The notes under the pieces: model-generated
The model's input: only the letters and a program-made list of their open reading frames with translations
Told to the model about the DNA's origin: nothing
Database searches by the model: none
Part shown: positions 52,384-60,763 of the stretch, piece after piece
Layout of the letters: each line of letters starts with the position of its first letter
Position numbering within the stretch: position 1 is the first letter of the stretch
DNA from: an uncultured Oscillospiraceae bacterium
Lineage (GTDB): Bacteria > Bacillota > Clostridia > Oscillospirales > Oscillospiraceae
Assembly (NCBI GenBank): GCA_934667815.1
Contig: CAKUMO010000004.1
Span: 26,976 to 90,975 of the forward strand
Direction of reading: 5' to 3'
Length of the DNA: 64,000 bases
Program-made: the position numbers and the translations under genes

Positions 52384-52641
52384 AGGCTTTTGGCTCCTTT
52401 CGCTGCCCCGCGCTGACGCGGGTGTCTTTGTGTTCATTCTAGCGCATTTCAAGGGGAAAAACAATCCCTTGCGCGAAAGACCTGCATTTTTCGTCGGATT
52501 TTGCAAAATGAAATATTTCTGGACTTCTGACGGACTTCATGATATAGTTTTATTAAATGGCAGCCGGGAGACAGTGAAGCTGGCCTTTGCGTACAGGGGC
52601 AGGCATTGTCCGCCCGAATTTACAGAAATAGGAGGGCGCTT

Positions 52642-53163
52642 ATGAAACCGATCAAATCCTCGAACTATTATCCGGCGCTTCGGTTTCTTGGACTTGTGGC
52701 GCTGATGATCGGCTTGCCTCTGCTCAATGCGCTTTACGAGGGCAAGCGCCCTGTTTTCCACCCTGTTTATTATGTCGCTGTTGGGTTGCTGCTCGTGCAG
52801 GCTCTTCCCTATCTGCGCAGCTATGAGCTAAGCTCCGAGGGCATCTCGCACCGTCTTCTGGGCATTCAGGTTCGCCATACGATGTGGTCGGAGATTCATG
52901 ACGTTGCGCGGCTGCGCGCAAGAGACGGCGTTCACCGTGTGATTTTTGCCGCGACCGGTAAGGCCAAGCCGGTACGTCCGGACAACAGGGAGCGCAAGGT
53001 TCAGGGGCAGTACAAATTGCAGGTCGGCGGGCTGGACGTGGAGACAACCAAGCTGAGCAGCCAGTTTTCCATGTGGTCGGGCAGCCTCATCGTGTTGCAG
53101 GATCGCGTGGACATCGCGGACTGCATCGAGCATTGGCACGGCAGGCTGGATTTTGACGAGTGA
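52642..53163 (+). CDS. Two-helix membrane protein with PH-like domain
   Basis: A 173-residue protein with two membrane helices (about 10-30 and 38-58), then a soluble beta domain (YELSSEGISHRLLG, TMWSEIHDVARLRARDG) like bacterial PH or YdbT-type domains. The ATG is behind AGGAGGG. The family function is unknown. It is not closely linked to any neighbour. Confidence 0.75.
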   Translation: MKPIKSSNYYPALRFLGLVALMIGLPLLNALYEGKRPVFHPVYYVAVGLLLVQALPYLRSYELSSEGISHRLLGIQVRHTMWSEIHDVARLRARDGVHRVIFAATGKAKPVRPDNRERKVQGQYKLQVGGLDVETTKLSSQFSMWSGSLIVLQDRVDIADCIEHWHGRLDFDE

Positions 53164-53182
53164 TGATATTCGGGATAGAACA

Positions 53183-53505
53183 CGCCGGACGGTTTTACGA
53201 GCAAACCGTCCGGCGCCAGACTGTCAAAAAAGTTCGTAATCGTCAAAATCGATTCACAATTCAAGGAATTTTTGCTCTCTGGATTTTATTTACAAAAGTC
53301 GGGGGTTCCAAACTTTACAGTCTGAAAACCAGCTTGCTACGCAAGGATTTTGACTTACTGCGTAACTCACGCCCTACCGTACCTATGTACGCCGACGGGC
53401 GTGAGTTGCTTGTCTTCCGAACTTTTTCGCAGTCTGTCAGCGTGCCGAAAAGAGTTTTTCGACACGCTGACGCCGGACGGTTTTACGAGCAAACCGTCCG
53501 GCGCA
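53183..53505. repeat. Structured ~320-bp element bounded by identical hairpins
   Basis: A 35-bp hairpin sequence (acgccggacggttttacg, then its paired arm) occurs identically at 53182-53216 and 53470-53504. Inside it, 53217-53236 and 53418-53436 are inverted copies. Two more hairpins lie inside, at about 53364-53409 (gcgtaactcacgccc pairing with gggcgtgagtt) and 53439-53471. The 344-bp gap has no convincing gene. Confidence 0.7.
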
Positions 53506-53507
53506 TT

Positions 53508-53774
53508 TTAAATTGATTTTTTCCGGCAAAGCTCCGCGACCTCGGCAAAGCGCGCGCAGATGCGGTCGTAGTTTTCCGGCACATGCGGGAAACGGCAGCT
53601 CGAGCAGTCCTTGATGCCGTTTTCGGTGTAGCAGAACGCGCCGCCGCAGCGCTCGCCCAGCGCGTACAGCGGGCAGAAGCAGAACAGGCAGTTGAACCGC
53701 TCCGGGTCCGCGCCCGCATGGCAGGGGAAATACTCGCATTCGCGGTTCTGGAAGAATTTATAGTGCTCGCTCAC
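53508..53774 (-). CDS. Cysteine-rich small metal-binding protein
   Basis: An 88-residue protein with nine or so Cys residues in the pattern of the cysteine-rich small domain family (CEYFPC, CLFCFCPLY, CGGAFCY, CSSC), likely zinc-binding. It starts with GTG overlapping the psd stop by 4 bp (GTGA), so it is translationally coupled to psd. In other genomes the domain is seen beside cobinamide or metal genes; no such gene is here. Function unknown. Confidence 0.83.
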   Translation of the reverse strand: MSEHYKFFQNRECEYFPCHAGADPERFNCLFCFCPLYALGERCGGAFCYTENGIKDCSSCRFPHVPENYDRICARFAEVAELCRKKSI

Positions 53775-54637
53775 AGTGCCTCACCGATCCTTTCGCCCGT
53801 GCGCACGCGGCTCTCAATGCCCTGCGCGCTGTACCGTAAAATATCCTCGTCCAAGGCGACGCGTCCTGCCTCCAGCAGCAGGATGACGGTCGAACCGCCG
53901 TAGGCAAAATAGCCCTTTTCCTGCAGCTTTTCAAAGCGGGTGCCTGCGGCTTCTTCGTGATTCAGAATTTTGCCGACGAGCAGCGCGCCGACCTCCATTT
54001 GCAGAATGTCTCCGAAATGTGCCGTGTGCAGCAGCGTGTAGCAGCGGCTGTTGCGGCGGTACACGCCCATGCTCCCGGCAATGGGGTTGACGCTGTGCAG
54101 CACGCCGGGAATGTGGACGGTGCGCTCCTGCGTTCCTGCATCAGGATAAGAATACCTGTGATAATCATCGGGAGATAAACGGAAAATCAGGCACCAGCCG
54201 CCGCAGAAGCGCTCCGCAAGCGCGTCGTTCTCGAGAAGCTCGGGCAGCGTATAGCGCACGCCCTTGACCGTGAACACCGAGTCGCGGCCGATGGGCAGCG
54301 CGGTGAGCTTGCAGTCCGCGACGGCGGGCAGCTCGTTCGGCTGCGTGATGTCCGGCTGCGGCAGACGCTTGCGGGTGAAAAAGTCGTTGAAGCTCGAAAA
54401 TTCCTGCTTCTCGCAGTCGGCGGCGGTGATGCCGTACTGACGCATAAATTTGCGTGCTTTATGCTTTGTGAAAAAGCTTTTCTGCACCGCGCCGTAGAGC
54501 GCGGAAACCGGCTTGCGGCACAAAATCGCCTTGGTCAAAAAACGTCCGACCGCAGTCTCGTAGCAAAAGCGCATGGCACCCTCGCCGACCGTCGGCGTTT
54601 CGATAATTGCTTTCGTCGCGCGATCCCAGACCTGCAT
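53771..54637 (-). CDS. psd: Phosphatidylserine decarboxylase
   Basis: A 288-residue pyruvoyl enzyme making phosphatidylethanolamine from phosphatidylserine. It has FSSFNDFFTRKRLP near residue 80, LSPDDYHRYSYPDAG and HxVNPI near 155-180, and the self-cleavage GGST motif (FAYGGSTVIL) near 247 that yields the beta chain and the pyruvoyl alpha chain. Length and GGST motif fit the clostridial type. pssA, which makes its substrate, lies at 58089. Confidence 0.93.
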   Translation of the reverse strand: MQVWDRATKAIIETPTVGEGAMRFCYETAVGRFLTKAILCRKPVSALYGAVQKSFFTKHKARKFMRQYGITAADCEKQEFSSFNDFFTRKRLPQPDITQPNELPAVADCKLTALPIGRDSVFTVKGVRYTLPELLENDALAERFCGGWCLIFRLSPDDYHRYSYPDAGTQERTVHIPGVLHSVNPIAGSMGVYRRNSRCYTLLHTAHFGDILQMEVGALLVGKILNHEEAAGTRFEKLQEKGYFAYGGSTVILLLEAGRVALDEDILRYSAQGIESRVRTGERIGEAL

Positions 54638-54793
54638 GGCGTACCTCCCTTGATTTGAATCTGCGTCTATTCTACCATAGTTTTTGAAAAATTGCGAATG
54701 ATTTTACACTCCGGCCGATTGCGACGGGTTTTGCGCCGCGCTCGTGCTAAAATCAGGGCACAGCTTATCCAATGCGAGTACACTTCATATTTC

Positions 54794-54821
54794 GGCCGGG
54801 GGATTCCCGGCCTCTTTTTTT
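54794..54821 (+). terminator. Intrinsic terminator oriented on the + strand, with no known upstream gene
   Basis: GGCCGGG, loop ggatt, CCCGGCC, then a T run broken by one C. The flanking genes both read leftward, so the orientation fits neither. Confidence 0.55.
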
Positions 54822-54836
54822 ACGCGCGGAACGGTG

Positions 54837-55688
54837 TTATCCGCGGGTTTTTGCACGGTATTCGCGCGGGGTCATGTGCAGCAATTCGCGGAAAAGACGG
54901 TTGAAAAACTTCAGATTCTCATAGCCGACCGTGTGTGCGACCTCGGATATTTTTAATTCCGTGCCGGAAAGCAGGCGGCAGCTTTCCAGAATGCGCAGCC
55001 GCTGGCAGTAGCTCTGCATGGTCTGCCCGCAGCCCGCGCGGAAGCGTGCGCTCAGATAGGCCGGGCTGTAATGCAGCTCGCGCGACAGCACCTCCAGCCG
55101 CAGCGGCTGCCGGTAATGCCGGTCGAGGTAGGCGCAGATCGCGCGGCACAGGCCGTCCGGAGGCTGCTGCGCGGGCGACTGCCGGAGGGTTTCAATCAAA
55201 ATGCGCACCAGCGCGCAGCGCACGGCCTCGAGATAGCCGCTCTGCTGCTGCTCGTATTCCCGCCGAATCTCCGTGAGCTGCGCCAGCACGCGCCCGTCCG
55301 CGTCAAAAAACACGCGGTCTTCCGGAGAAGCCGGTGCGGAAAGACTGCCCAGCCGCAGCTCGCAGCCGCGCAAAAGCTCCGAAAAATCCTCGCATCCGGC
55401 CAGCGTGCGGTCGATAAATTCGGGTAAAAACAGAAAATTCCACAGCTTGCACGGCGCTTGCCCGATGCGGCGGTAGCGGTGCGCCGTGCCGATGCCGACG
55501 AAAAAATAGTTTCCCTTTTTCAGGACGGCGGACGTGCCGTCCATGGTGTGCTCGATCTCGCCGTCGAGAATGTAGGTCAGCTCGAAAAAATCGTGGCGGT
55601 GAAGGCCGATGTCGCCCTGCTCCTGCGTGCGCAGACAGGCCCACGGCTCGCAAAGCTCCTCCTCTTTGCGGAGAAGAAATACCTGCAT
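54837..55688 (-). CDS. AraC-family regulator
   Basis: A 283-residue regulator. The N-terminal cupin (HRHDFFELTYILDGE near residue 31) binds a sugar-like effector. The C-terminal double HTH has LEVLSRELHYSPAYLSARF and ISEVAHTVGYENLKFFNRLF. It diverges from the rhamnosidase gene with about 86 bp between, so that gene is the expected target. Confidence 0.9.
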   Translation of the reverse strand: MQVFLLRKEEELCEPWACLRTQEQGDIGLHRHDFFELTYILDGEIEHTMDGTSAVLKKGNYFFVGIGTAHRYRRIGQAPCKLWNFLFLPEFIDRTLAGCEDFSELLRGCELRLGSLSAPASPEDRVFFDADGRVLAQLTEIRREYEQQQSGYLEAVRCALVRILIETLRQSPAQQPPDGLCRAICAYLDRHYRQPLRLEVLSRELHYSPAYLSARFRAGCGQTMQSYCQRLRILESCRLLSGTELKISEVAHTVGYENLKFFNRLFRELLHMTPREYRAKTRG

Positions 55689-55724
55689 CGAAAAATCACC
55701 CCCTATTTCTGCAAAAACAGACCC

Positions 55725-55753
55725 TTGTTTTATTGTATCTCGCGGACTATACT
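55725..55753 (+). promoter_or_regulatory. Promoter of the rhamnosidase gene
   Basis: TTGTTT, 17-bp spacer, TATACT. Its weak -35 fits a gene needing an activator such as the divergent AraC protein. Confidence 0.55.
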
Positions 55754-55774
55754 GCTGTCAAGAGGTGAGCAGGG

Positions 55775-57214
55775 ATGCAATGGAATGCAAATTGGATCGC
55801 GCCGTTGAGGCCCTACGGCCGCGTCTGCCCGATTTATCGAAAGACGCTGAGGATCGAAAAGCCGCTGACAAGCGCACGGCTTTACATCACGGCCGCAGGA
55901 ATTTACGAAGCGCGGCTGGACGGCCAGAGGATCGCGGATCAGGTCCTGACGCCCGGCTGGACGAGCTACCGCACGCGGCTTCAGTACCAGTGCTACGAGC
56001 TGCGGGAGTTTTTCGCGCATTCGGGCAAAAAAACGCTGACCGTGACGGTCAGCGCGGGCTGGATGCGCACAAACATGGCGCCGTGGAGCGAAGCCTCGCG
56101 CGAGGCGTGGAAAAAGCCGGGCGCGATCATCGCGGAGCTGCATCTGGACTACGCTGACGGCTCCCACGCCGCGATCCTGACCGACGAAAGCTGGGAGGTC
56201 TCGGAGAGCGCCCTGCGCTTCTGCGACCTTTACGACGGCGTGATCTACGACGCGTCGTTTGATAAGTTTGCGTTTCTGCCCGCGGCCGTCACGGCGGAGT
56301 ATTCCAAGGACTGCCTGATTCCGACCGAGGGCGAGGCCATCCGTGAGCACGAGCGCATTGAGGCCGCACGCATTTTCCGCACGCCCAAGGGCGAAACGGT
56401 GGTAGATTTCGGCCAAAATATGGCGGGGTATGTGTCCTTCTGCGTGGATGCGCACGCGGGCGACCGCGTAAAAATCTCTCACGGCGAGATCCTCGACCGC
56501 GACGGCAATTTCTACAACGCGAATTACCGCACAGCCAAAGCGCAGATCGACTACACCTGCCGCGAGAGCATGCAGCGTTACACACCGCGTCTGACGTTTT
56601 TCGGCTTCCGCTATCTCCGGCTGGACGAATTTCCCGGCGAGCCGCGTCCGGAGCAGTTCACCGCCGTCGCGGTATATTCCGACATGGAGCGCACGGGCCG
56701 CATTACGACCGGCCACGCGCTGCTGAACCGCCTGATGTCCAACATTCTCTGGGGGCAGCGCAGCAATTTCATCGACGTGCCGACCGACTGCCCGCAGCGG
56801 GACGAGCGGCGCGGCTGGACGGGCGACGCGCAGGTTTTCCTCCGCGCGGCGACATATCAATACAATGTGAAGCGGTTTTATCAAAAGTGGCTACGCGACT
56901 TTGCAGCCGATCAGCGCGAAAACGGCGCGATTCCGGACGTGATCCCCGAGGTCGGCGGCAGTAGCCACAGCCTTGACCGCCTGCCCTCCAGCGCGGCCTG
57001 GGGCGACGCGGCCGTGCGCATTGCGCCCGTGTCGTCGCGGCAGCTTGGCTGGCTCAGCGCTTCGCTCAGGACGGCGCACGGCGTCATCCGTTCGGCGTGG
57101 CGCTATGAGGACGGGCGCTGCCGCTACGAGATCGAGACGCCCGTTCCGGCGGAGATCACCATTGGCGGAAAAACGCATTCGGTCACAGCGGGAACATATT
57201 TATTCTTTGAATAA
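55775..57214 (+). pseudogene. GH78 alpha-L-rhamnosidase with large internal in-frame deletion
   Basis: A 479-residue reading frame where intact GH78 enzymes have roughly 750-1000. The N-terminal beta domains and start of the (alpha/alpha)6 barrel are present, with DVPTDCPQRDERRGWTGDAQ (about residues 333-352) holding acidic active-site residues. At about residue 412 the sequence jumps from SSAAWGDAAV to RIAPVSSRQLGWLSASL, which belongs to the C-terminal beta domain. Most of the barrel, including the second catalytic glutamate, is missing. The frame is kept and the ribosome site (GAGGTGA) is intact, so a protein may still be made, but it is probably inactive. Confidence 0.82.
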
Positions 57215-57229
57215 TTTGAATAAACGGAA

Positions 57230-57262
57230 CAAGGGCGGGAGAATTTCTCCCGCCCTTGTTCG
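57230..57262 (+). terminator. Terminator after the rhamnosidase gene
   Basis: AACAAGGGCGGGAGAA and its exact complement with loop T, ending in cttgtt. Stable, though the T run is weak. Confidence 0.75.
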
Positions 57263-57323
57263 TCTGTCAAGGGAAAATCCGGAGGCGGGCTTTCTATGTG
57301 GTACGCGGAGACGGTTTTCTCTC

Positions 57324-57353
57324 TTGATTTACCCCCTTGGTTGGTGGTATACT
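57324..57353 (+). promoter_or_regulatory. Promoter of the Rrf2 gene with a possible operator
   Basis: TTGATT, 18-bp spacer, TATACT. The spacer has the imperfect palindrome TACCCCCttggttGGTGGTA (57330-57349), a plausible Rrf2 autoregulation site. The 5' leader of about 105 nt includes a hairpin with arms at 57381-57387 and 57403-57409. Confidence 0.45.
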
Positions 57354-57464
57354 AGAGGTGCACGGATGAAATCTCTTGCGGCGGAGGCCGGAGCTTTTTC
57401 ACCCTCCGCGCTTGCGGATTTCGTCAGTGCTTCCCTGAAACCAGGAAAGAGAGAGGATACCGAC

Positions 57465-57890
57465 ATGATTTCCACCAAGGGACGTTATTCCATCCGCATT
57501 TTACTTGATTTGGCCGAGCACCGCGGCGTTGGCTTCACGCCCATGAAGGATGTCGCCGCGCGTCAGGGCATTTCACTCAAATACATCGAAAAGCTCATGC
57601 CCGTGCTCAAAAACGCCGGACTGCTCGAGAGCGTCCACGGCATCGGCGGCGGCTATCGCCTGTCGCGTGCGCCGGAGGACTATACGCTTTGGGAAATTTT
57701 GCGGCCGGCCGAGGGCGACCTTGCGCCCGTGGCCTGCCTGCAGGAGGACGCGCCGCCGTGCAGCCGCGCCGACGAATGCCGGACGCTGCCCGTGTGGACG
57801 GGATATTACAAGCTGACGCGCGACTATTTTTCCGGCATCACGCTGGCAGACCTGATGCGCGTCCCGCAGGGAGACAATTATGTGATCTGA
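57465..57890 (+). CDS. Rrf2-family transcription regulator
   Basis: A 141-residue winged-helix regulator (MISTKGRYSIRILLDLAEH, DVAARQGISLKYIEKLMPVL, GIGGGYRLSRAPEDY). Three Cys residues (CLQEDAPPCSRADEC) lie where IscR and NsrR bind an Fe-S cluster, so it may sense iron-sulfur status, oxygen or NO. CymR-like members lack these Cys. The ATG follows AGAGAGGATA. No isc/suf genes are in the window. Confidence 0.9.
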   Translation: MISTKGRYSIRILLDLAEHRGVGFTPMKDVAARQGISLKYIEKLMPVLKNAGLLESVHGIGGGYRLSRAPEDYTLWEILRPAEGDLAPVACLQEDAPPCSRADECRTLPVWTGYYKLTRDYFSGITLADLMRVPQGDNYVI

Positions 57891-57994
57891 AATATGTGGG
57901 GAACCCTTGCGAAAGAATGGCCAGCACATCGAAAGAGACCCTTGCCTTCTGGGATCGGAAACCATAACATATCCGTCACATTGGCCGCGTGCGC

Positions 57995-58023
57995 TTGACA
58001 AAATGACTGAAATGAGCGATAAT
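57995..58023 (+). promoter_or_regulatory. Promoter of pssA and following genes
   Basis: TTGACA, 17-bp spacer, GATAAT, 65 bp before pssA. Confidence 0.75.
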
Positions 58024-58088
58024 AAACAAACAAACCTGTGTTGAAAATTCCGCTGCCTGTCGGCGGCCGTTTTGGGGAAAAAGAGACT

Positions 58089-58760
58089 ATGATTGGATTT
58101 TACGATTACACGGTCATTCTGACCTACGCTTCGCTCGCCTCTGCGATCTGCGGCATGGGGCTGTCCGGCACGGGACATCCCATTCTTGCCACCATCTGTC
58201 TGCTGTTCTGCGGCATGTGCGATATGTTCGACGGCAAGGTCGCCCGCACCAAGAAAAACCGCACCGAGGAGGAGAAGTCCTTCGGCATTCAGATCGACTC
58301 CCTGTGCGACATCGTCGCCTTCGGCGTGCTGCCTGCGGTCATTTTGCTGAATCTGTGCAAAAAGAGCTGGTATGCGTGGGTCATCGCTGCACTGTACGTT
58401 CTGGCGGGTCTGATCCGTCTGGCCTATTTCAACGTTACAGAAGAGCTGCGCCAGAAGGAGACCGACGCCTGCCGCAAGACCTATGCGGGTCTGCCCATCA
58501 CGGCCTCGGCACTGATCTTTCCGCTGTTTTACTGCATCATGGCCGTCTACTGCCAGCGTGTCTACGGCGACATCGTGCCCTATCGGGATATGTTCTTCGG
58601 CACCTGGCGCGGCCTGACGCTCTGCGGCGTGACCGCCGTCACGGGCCTGTGCTTTATTCTGCCCTTCCGCATCCGCAAGCCCCAGACCAAGGAGCTGTTT
58701 TTAATGCTGTTCGTCGGCATACTGATGGCCGCCGTGCTCATCCTTGTGCGAATTTTGTGA
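58089..58760 (+). CDS. pssA: CDP-diacylglycerol-serine O-phosphatidyltransferase
   Basis: A 223-residue integral membrane enzyme making phosphatidylserine from CDP-diacylglycerol and serine. The CDP-alcohol phosphotransferase motif DMFDGKVAR...G...D...D (residues ~39-66) has all its Asp residues. About six membrane helices follow. It starts the run pssA-dgk-PPC-Nudix. With psd at 53771 it would give phosphatidylethanolamine. Confidence 0.92.
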   Translation: MIGFYDYTVILTYASLASAICGMGLSGTGHPILATICLLFCGMCDMFDGKVARTKKNRTEEEKSFGIQIDSLCDIVAFGVLPAVILLNLCKKSWYAWVIAALYVLAGLIRLAYFNVTEELRQKETDACRKTYAGLPITASALIFPLFYCIMAVYCQRVYGDIVPYRDMFFGTWRGLTLCGVTAVTGLCFILPFRIRKPQTKELFLMLFVGILMAAVLILVRIL

Positions 58761-58767
58761 GGTTTTT

Positions 58768-59691
58768 ATGAAAAAGCTGTTACTGATTCTCAACCCCTGC
58801 TCCGGCAAGAAAAAAGCCTGCCGCGCACTCGCCGGAATCGTGAACATCTTTAACCGCGGCGGCTACGACGTCACGGTCTACACCACCGCCTGCCGCGGCG
58901 ATGCGACGCGCGTTGTGGCGGAGCGTGCTCCGGAATTTGATCTGGTCGTGTGCGCGGGCGGCGACGGAACCTTTAACGAGACGATCTCCGGCTTGCTCGA
59001 GGGCGGGCATTCCACGCCTCTGGGCTATATCCCGGCCGGCAGCACAAACGACTTTGCAAGCAGTCTGCACCTTTCCAAGGAGCTGCTGCAGGCCGCGCGT
59101 GACATTGTTGACGGCGTACCGCGCAAGCTGGATGTCGGTCGCTTCAACGACCATTATTTTTCCTACGTCGCGTCCTTCGGCGCGTTCACGCGGGCGTCTT
59201 ATGCGACACCGCAGAACGTCAAGAACGCCCTTGGCCATCTCGCCTACATCCTCGGCGGCATCAAGGAGCTGACCAACATCACCACAAAGCATCTGCGCTT
59301 TACGCTGGATGACGGCGCGGTGTTCGAGGACGACTACATTTTCGGCGCGATCAGCAATTCCACGTCCGTGGCGGGTGTTCTGACGCTTTCGGAGGATCTG
59401 GTCGATATGAACGACGGCGTGTTTGAGCTGCTGCTCGTGCGCAAGCCGAACAGTCTGCTTGAGCTGAACGACTGCGTCCTTGCGCTGACCACGCAGGACT
59501 ACCACACGCCCATGCTGACCTTCACCTCGGCGCGTAGGGTCGAGATTGAAGCGCCGGAGAACATGGACTGGACGCTCGACGGCGAGCGTGAGCCGGGTCG
59601 TACACACTGCACGGCCACGAACCTGCACGATGCCATCCGCATCGTCACCCACCCGTCCACGCATCCCCTGCTGGGAGATAAATCGCTATGA
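58768..59691 (+). CDS. Diacylglycerol/lipid kinase family protein
   Basis: A 307-residue DagK/YegS-type kinase. NPCSGKKKA at residue 10, VCAGGDGTFNE near 63 and GYIPAGSTNDFA near 86 form the nucleotide and catalytic motifs. DgkB-type enzymes return diacylglycerol to phosphatidic acid in lipid turnover, which suits its position 7 bp after pssA. A sphingosine- or other lipid-kinase role cannot be excluded. ATG behind TGAGG. Confidence 0.9.
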   Translation: MKKLLLILNPCSGKKKACRALAGIVNIFNRGGYDVTVYTTACRGDATRVVAERAPEFDLVVCAGGDGTFNETISGLLEGGHSTPLGYIPAGSTNDFASSLHLSKELLQAARDIVDGVPRKLDVGRFNDHYFSYVASFGAFTRASYATPQNVKNALGHLAYILGGIKELTNITTKHLRFTLDDGAVFEDDYIFGAISNSTSVAGVLTLSEDLVDMNDGVFELLLVRKPNSLLELNDCVLALTTQDYHTPMLTFTSARRVEIEAPENMDWTLDGEREPGRTHCTATNLHDAIRIVTHPSTHPLLGDKSL

Positions 59692-60086
59692 AAACGCTCT
59701 GCCTGCGGCTGCGGCGCGGAGAGGATCTGCTTGAGAGCATCCGTGCCTTTGCCGAGCGCGAAGATCTGGCTGCCGCCGTGGTGCTCTCGGGCGTGGGCTG
59801 CGTTTCCCGGGCGCGCGTGCGCGATGCAGGCGGCGCGAATCTGCGCGACATCGACGAGCCTTGCGAGATCGTCAGCCTGAACGGCACGGTCAGCCGCACG
59901 CGCTGCCATCTGCATGTTGCGCTGTCGAAGGAGGATCTGTCCACTGTCGGTGGGCATCTCGTGCCCGGCTGCATTGTCAACACGACCTGTGAGCTGGTAC
60001 TCGGCGTGTTGGACGGCTGGCGCTTCGGTACGGAATTCGACCCGCAGACCGGCTACGACGAGATCATTTTTGAGAAAACGCCATGA
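59688..60086 (+). CDS. PPC/DUF296-domain protein
   Basis: A 132-residue single PPC domain. It has VVLSGVGCVSRARV near residue 33, the metal-binding HLHVAL (about 74) and GGHLVPGC (about 88). In plants the domain accompanies AT-hooks; bacterial stand-alone versions form trimers of unknown use. It overlaps the kinase stop by 4 bp and the Nudix start by 4 bp, so the three are coupled. Confidence 0.88.
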   Translation: MKTLCLRLRRGEDLLESIRAFAEREDLAAAVVLSGVGCVSRARVRDAGGANLRDIDEPCEIVSLNGTVSRTRCHLHVALSKEDLSTVGGHLVPGCIVNTTCELVLGVLDGWRFGTEFDPQTGYDEIIFEKTP

Positions 60087-60547
60087 AAAATACGACGCTA
60101 TGTTATATTGAGCAGGACAATGCGTATCTCCTGCTGCACCGCGTGAAAAAGCAGAACGACGAAAACCATGACAAATGGATCGGCATCGGCGGGAAATTCG
60201 AGGAAAACGAAAGCCCGGAGGACTGCCTGCTGCGCGAGGTGGGCGAGGAGACCGGTCTGCGCCTGACGCGCTGGCGCTACTGCGGACTTGTGACCTTTGT
60301 CTCCGACCGCTGGGAGGGCGAATATATGCACCTGTTCCATGCCGACGGCTTCGAGGGTACCCTGCGCGAGTGCGACGAGGGCGAGCTGCAATGGGTGAAA
60401 AAATCCGACTTTTCCGCGCTCGAGCAGTGGGAGGGCGACCGCATTTTTCTGCGGCTGATGGAGTCCGGCGCGCCGTTCTTCTCCCTGAAGCTGTGCTACG
60501 AGGGCGACCGTCTGGCCGAGGCGGTGCTGAACGGAAAGGCACTGTAA
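60083..60547 (+). CDS. Nudix hydrolase (8-oxo-dGTP diphosphatase type)
   Basis: A 154-residue MutT-like enzyme. The complete Nudix box runs from Gly37 to Leu59 (GKFEENE and REVGEETGL). The family cleaves nucleoside diphosphates linked to another moiety; MutT-type members remove oxidised dGTP. The start overlaps the preceding stop (ATGA), and a 55-residue gene starts 1 bp after its stop. Confidence 0.92.
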   Translation: MKNTTLCYIEQDNAYLLLHRVKKQNDENHDKWIGIGGKFEENESPEDCLLREVGEETGLRLTRWRYCGLVTFVSDRWEGEYMHLFHADGFEGTLRECDEGELQWVKKSDFSALEQWEGDRIFLRLMESGAPFFSLKLCYEGDRLAEAVLNGKAL

Positions 60548-60548
60548 A

Positions 60549-60716
60549 ATGCGGGTGCGATACCTGGGACAAACGGACTTTCTGGTGCTCACGCACGGAA
60601 AGCTCTACGAGGGATTGTCCGTCGAGCGCGGATGGTACCGCATCATAGACGACAGCGGGGAGGATTATCTCTACCCGCCGGACTGCTTTGAGATCGTCGC
60701 GCCGAAATCGGTATAA
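60549..60716 (+). CDS. 55-residue SH3-like hypothetical protein
   Basis: Reads MRVRYLGQTDFLVLTHGKLY, then EGLSVERGWYRIIDDSG and EDYLYPPDCFEIV to a TAA at 60716. The alternating strands and closing YPPDCFEIV are typical of a small SH3-like barrel. It begins one base after the Nudix stop, so it relies on coupling. No known function. Confidence 0.75.
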   Translation: MRVRYLGQTDFLVLTHGKLYEGLSVERGWYRIIDDSGEDYLYPPDCFEIVAPKSV

Positions 60717-60719
60717 TAC

Positions 60720-60754
60720 AAAACACCTGATGGTTTTTCCATCAGGTGTTTTTT
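60720..60754. terminator. Terminator between convergent genes
   Basis: AAACACCTGATGG, short loop, CCATCAGGTGTTT and further T. Confidence 0.92.
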
Positions 60755-60763
60755 GATTGCCGG

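Noticed and set aside
54692..54904. A 70-codon + strand frame between psd and the AraC gene
   Set aside because: It runs through an intrinsic terminator and into the AraC gene on the other strand, without a ribosome site.
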